DNA from: Rhodospirillales bacterium
GTDB lineage: Bacteria; Pseudomonadota; Alphaproteobacteria; Acetobacterales; Acetobacteraceae
Assembly: GCA_015654825.1 (NCBI GenBank)
Contig: JAATGE010000547.1
Location: forward strand, 1-9,845
Direction of reading: 5' to 3'
DNA length: 9,845 nucleotides
Under the pieces are notes generated by a model. It had not been told where the DNA came from and ran no database searches. It was given only the letters and a program-made list of their open reading frames with translations. A program made the position numbers and the translations under genes. Of the stretch, positions 5,823 to 9,845 are shown piece by piece. Each line of letters opens with the position of its first letter. Positions within the stretch are counted from its first letter, which is position 1.

Positions 5823-7076
5823 TTAGCTCCACGCGTGCAATGGCGGATTGACCCCGTTCAGAAAATAATTGCCGACGATCGCGTATTTCCAGCGAACCGG
5901 ATCGTGCAGCGTGTGGGTTCGCGCATTGCGCCAATGGCGATCGAGATTGTGCTCCTGCAACGTGGAGCGTGTTCCCGCGAGTTCGAACAGCCGATTGGTT
6001 GTTTCGATGGCGATCTCGGTCGACAGTATCTTTGCTTCTGCAACAGCCACCTGGGCGGCCGCCACGGTTTGCGCGTTGGGTTCCGCCACGGCGCGGTCAA
6101 CCGCCAGGCCGGCCTTTTCCAGTAGCGCCTCGGTCGCGTGCAGGCGAACACTGAGGTCGCCGACGCGCTGGATCGTGTAGGGATCCTGCGAGGCGTGGTC
6201 GAGGCCGCTATCCACCCAGGCGCGTGACTTGTTGCGCACAAAACCGATCGTCTCCGCCAGGGCCGCCTGTGCAATTCCGGTGTCAATGGCGGCCTGGATG
6301 ATTTGGAAGACCGGGCCGTCCGCCGTCGGCGTCTCGTAGCCCTTGTAGCCGGGCACGAGATGCGTCTTGGGCACGCGGACATGATCCAGAATGACGCTGC
6401 CGCTGCCGGTGACGCGCTGACCGAAGCCGGACCAGTCATCGATGACGGTAAGGCCGGGCGCGTCGCGGTCGGCGATGGCGTACCAGGCGCGTCCCTGATC
6501 GTCGAGCGCCACGATCGGCACTAGATGCGCCAGCAGCGCGCCGGTCGAGTAGAATTTCCGGCCGGTTACCACCACGTGGTCGCCCTCGTCGACAAAGCGT
6601 GTCTCGAAATCCGCCGCGCGCTTGCTGTTGAATTCGGAAAATGCGTTGCCGAAGCGGGTACCGCGCAGCACTTCGCGAAACAGCAGGCGCTGCTGCGGCT
6701 CGTCCGATACCGTGCGGATGGCAGCAACCACGCCCAGATGATTTTGCGAAATCTGGCCGATCGACGGATCGGCGGCGGCAATGATCGCGATCACCCGCGC
6801 CAGCGTCACGTAGGACAGTTCCGGGCCGCCGAAGGCGCGCGGCACATTGATCGACCATAGTCCGCTTTGCGAAAAGGCGTCGAGTTCCTGCAACGGCAGA
6901 ATGCGGTGGCGGTCACGCTGCGACGCCCCTGCGGCAAATCGTTCGGCCAGCGCCGTGGCGATGGCGACCGCCTCTGCGTCGTCGCCAATGACATGTGCCC
7001 ATTGCGCGGGCCGCGCAAACCCGGGCACCCCGACCGGACGGGGTATCGCGGTACCGATTTGCAGCGCTGCACTCAT
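5823..7076 (-). CDS. sfnB: SfnB/DszC-family flavin-dependent monooxygenase (acyl-CoA dehydrogenase fold), sulfur acquisition type
   Basis: The family has the acyl-CoA dehydrogenase fold but acts as a monooxygenase using reduced FMN from a partner reductase; relatives include SfnB (dimethyl sulfone use) and DszC (dibenzothiophene oxidation). The full-length 417-residue product shows GLWSINVPRAFGGPELS (72-88), DPSIGQISQNHLG (103-115; relatives usually read IPQNH), TGRKFYSTGALLAH (171-184), VIDDWSGFGQRVTGSGS (211-227) and the C-terminal hallmark LDRHWRNARTHTLHDPVRWK (378-397). It is soluble. It has no cysteine and only the initiator methionine, a composition typical of proteins made under sulfur limitation. 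The ATG at 7076 has a strong AGGAG six bases upstream. It lies 33 bases after livF and 41 before the binding protein, so all are likely co-transcribed. The substrate is unknown; a sulfone, sulfonate or thioether derivative is my inference. No reductase gene is in the window. Confidence 0.88.
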   Translation of the reverse strand: MSAALQIGTAIPRPVGVPGFARPAQWAHVIGDDAEAVAIATALAERFAAGASQRDRHRILPLQELDAFSQSGLWSINVPRAFGGPELSYVTLARVIAIIAAADPSIGQISQNHLGVVAAIRTVSDEPQQRLLFREVLRGTRFGNAFSEFNSKRAADFETRFVDEGDHVVVTGRKFYSTGALLAHLVPIVALDDQGRAWYAIADRDAPGLTVIDDWSGFGQRVTGSGSVILDHVRVPKTHLVPGYKGYETPTADGPVFQIIQAAIDTGIAQAALAETIGFVRNKSRAWVDSGLDHASQDPYTIQRVGDLSVRLHATEALLEKAGLAVDRAVAEPNAQTVAAAQVAVAEAKILSTEIAIETTNRLFELAGTRSTLQEHNLDRHWRNARTHTLHDPVRWKYAIVGNYFLNGVNPPLHAWS

Positions 7077-7082
7077 ATCGAG

Positions 7083-7087
7083 CTCCT
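7083..7087 (-). promoter_or_regulatory. Ribosome binding site of the SfnB-like gene
   Basis: AGGAG on the minus strand, six bases before the ATG at 7076, in the 33-base livF-sfnB spacer. This is the strongest Shine-Dalgarno match in the window, fitting high expression of the enzyme. Confidence 0.7.
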
Positions 7088-7109
7088 ATTGTTGTGTTAT
7101 GGTATCGTG

Positions 7110-7898
7110 TCAGACCGCTTCGGCAACCGCGCCGGTCGGGTGACGGCGATCGGCAAGACCGAGGTAAAATGTCTTGATATCGTCGCGTTGCCGAAGCGTC
7201 TCCGCGGCACCCTCCAACACGACCTCGCCATGCTCCAGCACGTACGCGCGCCCGGCATAGCGCAGCGCCACGTTGGAATTCTGCTCCGCCACAAGAATGG
7301 AAAGTCCGGTCCCGGCATTCAGGCGCTGCAGAGCCCTGAATACTTCCTCGACAATCCGCGGCGCGAGCCCCATCGAGGGCTCGTCCAGCACCAGCATGCG
7401 CGGACGCGACATCAGCGCACGGCCGATCGCAGTCATTTGCTGCTCGCCTCCGGAGGCAAGACCGGCCGGCAGCCGCCGCTTGTCGCGCAGTGCGGGGAAA
7501 ATATCATAGACCCGATCCAGGTCATGCCGCGCATCGCGACTACCCGTGCCGACAGCGGCAGCGCCGGTCCACAGGTTCTCCTCAATGGTCAGGCTGCGGA
7601 AGCAATGCCTTCCCTCCAGCACCTGTACCAGGCCGCGGCGCACGATGCGGTACGCCGGGAGATGCGTGATATCGCGGCCCTCGAACAGGATCTTTCCGGA
7701 TGTCACCCGACCGCGCTGCGGTGGCAACAGGTTGGAAACGGCACGTAGCGTGGTGGACTTGCCGGCGCCGTTCGCGCCGAGTACAGCGACGATCTCGCCC
7801 GGCCATACCTTCAACGAGGCGCCTGCCAGGGCCACGATGGCGTGGTTGTAGGTGACGTGGAGGGCGTCGATCGCAATGATCGGCGAGGCTTCAGTCAT
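7110..7898 (-). CDS. livF: ABC transporter ATP-binding protein, LivF type
   Basis: LivF is one of the two cytoplasmic ATPases that drive branched-chain-amino-acid-type (HAAT) import. The 262-residue length is slightly above the usual 235-240 because of a C-terminal tail. Motifs in order: Walker A GANGAGKST (41-49), Q-loop at Q92 in GLVQVLEGRHCF (the usual form is closer to VPEGR), signature ASGGEQQ (148-154, with Ala for the common Leu or Ser at its start), Walker B MLVLDEP (168-174) and AEQN (204-207) near the switch region. All catalytic residues are present. I chose the ATG at 7898 because GGAG lies eight bases ahead and the LivF match begins there; the frame is open to 8042 but that stretch is a palindromic repeat. 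It is separated from livM by 270 bases, unusual for this operon type, but close to the SfnB-like gene. The partner LivG is not in the window. Confidence 0.93.
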   Translation of the reverse strand: MTEASPIIAIDALHVTYNHAIVALAGASLKVWPGEIVAVLGANGAGKSTTLRAVSNLLPPQRGRVTSGKILFEGRDITHLPAYRIVRRGLVQVLEGRHCFRSLTIEENLWTGAAAVGTGSRDARHDLDRVYDIFPALRDKRRLPAGLASGGEQQMTAIGRALMSRPRMLVLDEPSMGLAPRIVEEVFRALQRLNAGTGLSILVAEQNSNVALRYAGRAYVLEHGEVVLEGAAETLRQRDDIKTFYLGLADRRHPTGAVAEAV

Positions 7899-7971
7899 GG
7901 CGACGGCTCCGAAGCAGGCCAGGGGGTCCGCCCCATGAGCGCTGGGTAGAGGCGAGAGAGAAGCGACGGAA

Positions 7972-8018
7972 GGCCTGGGCTCTGCCATGGACCCGCTGGG
8001 GACAAGTCCCCAGACCCC
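7972..8018 (+). repeat. Palindromic repeat element, copy 2 (diverged)
   Basis: This is a 47-base relative of copy 1. The first stem is degraded (CCTGGGCTCTGCCATGG, two mismatched pairs). The second, CTGGGGACAAGTCCCCAG, is a perfect 8-base stem with a sequence different from copies 1 and 3, so base pairing has been kept through changes on both arms. It faces copy 3 across 87 bases in the livM-livF gap. Confidence 0.8.
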
Positions 8019-8050
8019 ATTTAGCGCTGCGCGGCTTTTCATCGTCTCCT

Positions 8051-8090
8051 CGGCGAACCCCGTACCAACACAACTTTTCAGGCTTCGCCG
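8051..8090. repeat. Inner inverted repeat between palindromic repeat copies 2 and 3
   Basis: CGGCGAA (8051-8057) and TTCGCCG (8084-8090) form a perfect 7-base stem around 26 bases. It is nested inside the opposed pair of palindromic repeats, so the whole 7972-8154 block could fold as one branched hairpin in the livM-livF mRNA or as a DNA cruciform. Confidence 0.5.
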
Positions 8091-8105
8091 TTTCCCCCCA
8101 GTATC

Positions 8106-8154
8106 GGGGGTCTGGGGCCTCAGGCCCCGGCGGGTCCAGGGCAGAGCCCTGGCC
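8106..8154 (-). repeat. Palindromic repeat element, copy 3
   Basis: On the minus strand this 49-base unit matches copy 1 except for one base in the second stem (C for T), which gives CCGGGGCCTGAGGCCCCAG. Both stem-loops are intact. It begins 14 bases after the livM stop codon, so the hairpins sit directly at the 3' end of the livH-livM coding part of the transcript. I recognise this repeat as a common intergenic element of Acetobacteraceae genomes, from memory. Confidence 0.85.
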
Positions 8155-8168
8155 TTGATTACTTCGTT

Positions 8169-9161
8169 TCACGCCCGAGCACTCCGAAAGCGCAGCCGGT
8201 CGAGCAGTGCCGCAAGCCCGGCCGGTTCGTAGATCAGGAAAACGATAATCAGCAGGCCGATCAGGATGCGCTGGCTCATTTCCAGCATGCCAGAGTCGAA
8301 CACCGTGCCGAGCGCCGCCTGCCCGGCGCGCGCAAGCAGTAGCGGGAACGTCACCATCAGCGCGGCACCCAGGAACGCACCGCGCAGGGAGGCGAGGCCG
8401 CCCAGGATCACGATGAAAAGTATCTGGAACGACCGGTCAAGATCGAAGCCGTTCGGCTCCACTGTGCGCAGGTAGGCAAATGCCCACAGCACGCCGGCGA
8501 TGCCAATGATGAAGGAGGAGGCCGCAAAGGCGATCAGTTTCGTTCTGAGCACCGGAATACCGACGATGCGCGCCGCCGTTTCATGATCGCGGATGGCGAT
8601 GAAATTACGGCCGGTGCGGGAGCCGACCAGGCGCCAGGCAAGCAACAGGGCTGCCGTCACCACGACCAGGCAGAACAGGTAGCGGCCGCGCGAGGTGTCG
8701 AACACGACCGGCCCGATCGAGGGGGCCGGCGTAGAAATGACCCCGGACGGATCGTTGTTCGAGAACCAGCCGAATTTGTTCAGCACCCAGGGCACGAAAA
8801 ACTGAGCCGCCAATGTCGAAACCGCGAGGTAGAAGCCGCCCGCCGCCGTAATGGCGCCGGCCAGCACGAGGTCCAGCAGCATCGGCAATGCCGGCACGCG
8901 CAGCATAAGATTATAGGCGGCATAGGCGCCGATCGCCATGAATGAAGAGGAACCGAGCGATATCTGGCCAGCATATCCGGCGAGGATATTAAGGCCCAGC
9001 GCCGCGAGCGACAACGCGAGGAACGGTGTCAGGATCGCATCAAACAGATATTCCGTGCCGAACAGCGGCACGATGCCGTACGCCAACACCAGCGTGGTGC
9101 CGAGGCCGAGAGGCGGCGCCAGGCGGCGCCCGGTCGATAGCGATATCGCAACGTCGCTCAT
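8169..9161 (-). CDS. livM: ABC transporter permease, LivM type
   Basis: LivM forms half of the inner-membrane channel with LivH. The 330-residue product has many hydrophobic helices and the family signatures NILAGYAGQISLGSSSFMAI (58-77), GGFYLAVSTLAAQFF (108-122), the cytoplasmic coupling loop VGSRTGRNFIAIRDHETAAR (179-198) that contacts the ATPases, and FIVILGGLASLRGAFLGA (249-266), ending with a basic tail (DRLRFRSARA). The ATG at 9161 overlaps the livH stop as ATGA, and GGAG lies five bases ahead of it; the frame stays open further upstream only inside livH. The overlap implies translational coupling and equal amounts of the two permeases. Length and motifs are normal for the family. The solute cannot be read from the permease; long-form members of this type also serve urea, amides and aromatic or sulfur compounds. 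Confidence 0.93.
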   Translation of the reverse strand: MSDVAISLSTGRRLAPPLGLGTTLVLAYGIVPLFGTEYLFDAILTPFLALSLAALGLNILAGYAGQISLGSSSFMAIGAYAAYNLMLRVPALPMLLDLVLAGAITAAGGFYLAVSTLAAQFFVPWVLNKFGWFSNNDPSGVISTPAPSIGPVVFDTSRGRYLFCLVVVTAALLLAWRLVGSRTGRNFIAIRDHETAARIVGIPVLRTKLIAFAASSFIIGIAGVLWAFAYLRTVEPNGFDLDRSFQILFIVILGGLASLRGAFLGAALMVTFPLLLARAGQAALGTVFDSGMLEMSQRILIGLLIIVFLIYEPAGLAALLDRLRFRSARA

Positions 9162-9845
9162 GCCCGCTCCACCAGCCGCTGCCCGAACATTCCGGCGGGC
9201 CGCACCAGCAGGAAGCCAAGGGCCGCGACATAGGCGATCCAGCCCTCGATGCCGCCACCGACATAATCGCCGAGGAACACCTCGGCGAGCTTCTCCACCG
9301 CGCCGACGATGAGGCCGCCGACGATCGCGCCGGCGATCGAATCGAAGCCGCCCAGCACCAACACCGGCAGCGCCTTCAGCACGATCAGCGAGAGCGAGAA
9401 CTGCACGCCCAGTCGGGCGCCCCACAACAGACCGGCCACAAGCGCGACAATGCCGGCGGCAGTCCATACCGCGAGCAGGATGCGGTCCAGGTTCAATCCG
9501 ACCGCGATCGCGGCAAAACTATCGTCCGCCGCCGCGCGAAACGTGAGCCCGAGCCGCGTGTAGCGAAAGAATAGCAGCAGCAGAACCACCATGGCGCCGG
9601 CGATACCGGCCGCGGCGAGATCGAAGCTGCTGACGGTTACGCTGCCGACATCGATCGGTGTGTCGTCGATGCCGATATCCAACCCGTGCACTTCGGTGCC
9701 CCAGGCCAGCTGCGCCACGCCATCGATGATGTACGATACCCCGAGCGTCGCGGTGAACAGCGTCATCGGCGACTGGTTCAGCAGCGGCCGCAGCACCAGG
9801 CGCTGGATCAGCAGGCCGAGCACCGCCATCAATGCGGCAGTCAGC
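9158..9845 (-). CDS. livH: ABC transporter permease, LivH type (N-terminus beyond the window)
   Basis: LivH is the second permease of the HAAT-type importer. The visible 228 residues run from mid-helix at the window edge to the TGA at 9158. A TTG or ATG near 9830 could be taken as a start, but codons beyond it (reading LTAAL) continue the same hydrophobic helix, and LivH proteins usually have about 290-310 residues, so some 60-80 are missing. Signatures are RLVLRPLLNQSPMTLFTATL (position 9801-9742 region), the coupling loop RAAADDSFAAIAVGLNLDRI (9536-9477 region), VLGGFDSIAGAIVGGLIVGA and the C-terminal LLVRPAGMFGQRLVERA. It overlaps livM by four bases. It is the first gene of the cluster seen here; livG and the promoter are presumably upstream, outside the window. 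Confidence 0.92.
   Translation of the reverse strand, partial: LTAALMAVLGLLIQRLVLRPLLNQSPMTLFTATLGVSYIIDGVAQLAWGTEVHGLDIGIDDTPIDVGSVTVSSFDLAAAGIAGAMVVLLLLFFRYTRLGLTFRAAADDSFAAIAVGLNLDRILLAVWTAAGIVALVAGLLWGARLGVQFSLSLIVLKALPVLVLGGFDSIAGAIVGGLIVGAVEKLAEVFLGDYVGGGIEGWIAYVAALGFLLVRPAGMFGQRLVERA

Noticed and set aside
6867..7748. Plus-strand open frame of 293 codons
   Set aside because: It runs antisense across the SfnB-like gene, the spacer and livF, both of which have strong family matches on the minus strand.
7891..8172. Minus-strand open frame of 93 codons in the livM-livF gap
   Set aside because: Most of it is translation of the two palindromic repeat copies, and it overlaps the livF start.
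7110..9845. True branched-chain amino acid transporter
   Set aside because: The proteins are of that fold family, but the enzyme and porin neighbours and the long binding protein make leucine, isoleucine or valine an unsupported solute; only the family name is kept.

Overview
The window looks like chromosomal DNA from a GC-rich alphaproteobacterium, most plausibly Acetobacteraceae. I base that on the high G+C, the liv-type transporter style, and a palindromic repeat (two stem-loops joined by an ACCCG spacer) that I associate with genomes of that family. No rRNA or other strict taxonomic marker is present. Every gene I can support lies on the minus strand, so the window reads biologically from right to left.

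Right and centre (9845 down to 2855) is one transport and oxidation cluster: livH (cut by the window edge), livM, a 270-base gap holding two inverted repeat elements, livF, an SfnB/DszC-type flavin monooxygenase, a periplasmic substrate-binding protein, and an outer-membrane porin of the OprO/OprP type. Together they would carry a solute through the outer membrane (porin), capture it in the periplasm (binding protein), pump it across the inner membrane (LivH, LivM, LivF) and oxidise it in the cytoplasm (SfnB-like enzyme). The second ATPase, LivG, is not in the window. The enzyme belongs to a family tied to sulfur scavenging from sulfones and thiophenes, and it contains no cysteine and no methionine except the start. 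That points to an organosulfur solute rather than branched-chain amino acids; the solute is inferred.

The middle (2854 down to 1640) is accessory DNA: about 530 bases with no convincing gene but one repeat element, then an IS66-family remnant with tnpA and a tnpB that has lost its 3' end and carries an in-frame hexanucleotide expansion. tnpC is absent. Directly behind the break lies a low-G+C orphan gene of unknown function.

The left end (933 to 1) is the N-terminal 311 residues of a GspE/PulE type II secretion ATPase. It runs off the window just before its expected Walker A motif.

Three copies of the palindromic repeat occur (2574-2622, 7972-8018, 8106-8154). The first and third match at 48 of 49 bases. 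The second keeps its stem pairing while differing in sequence.
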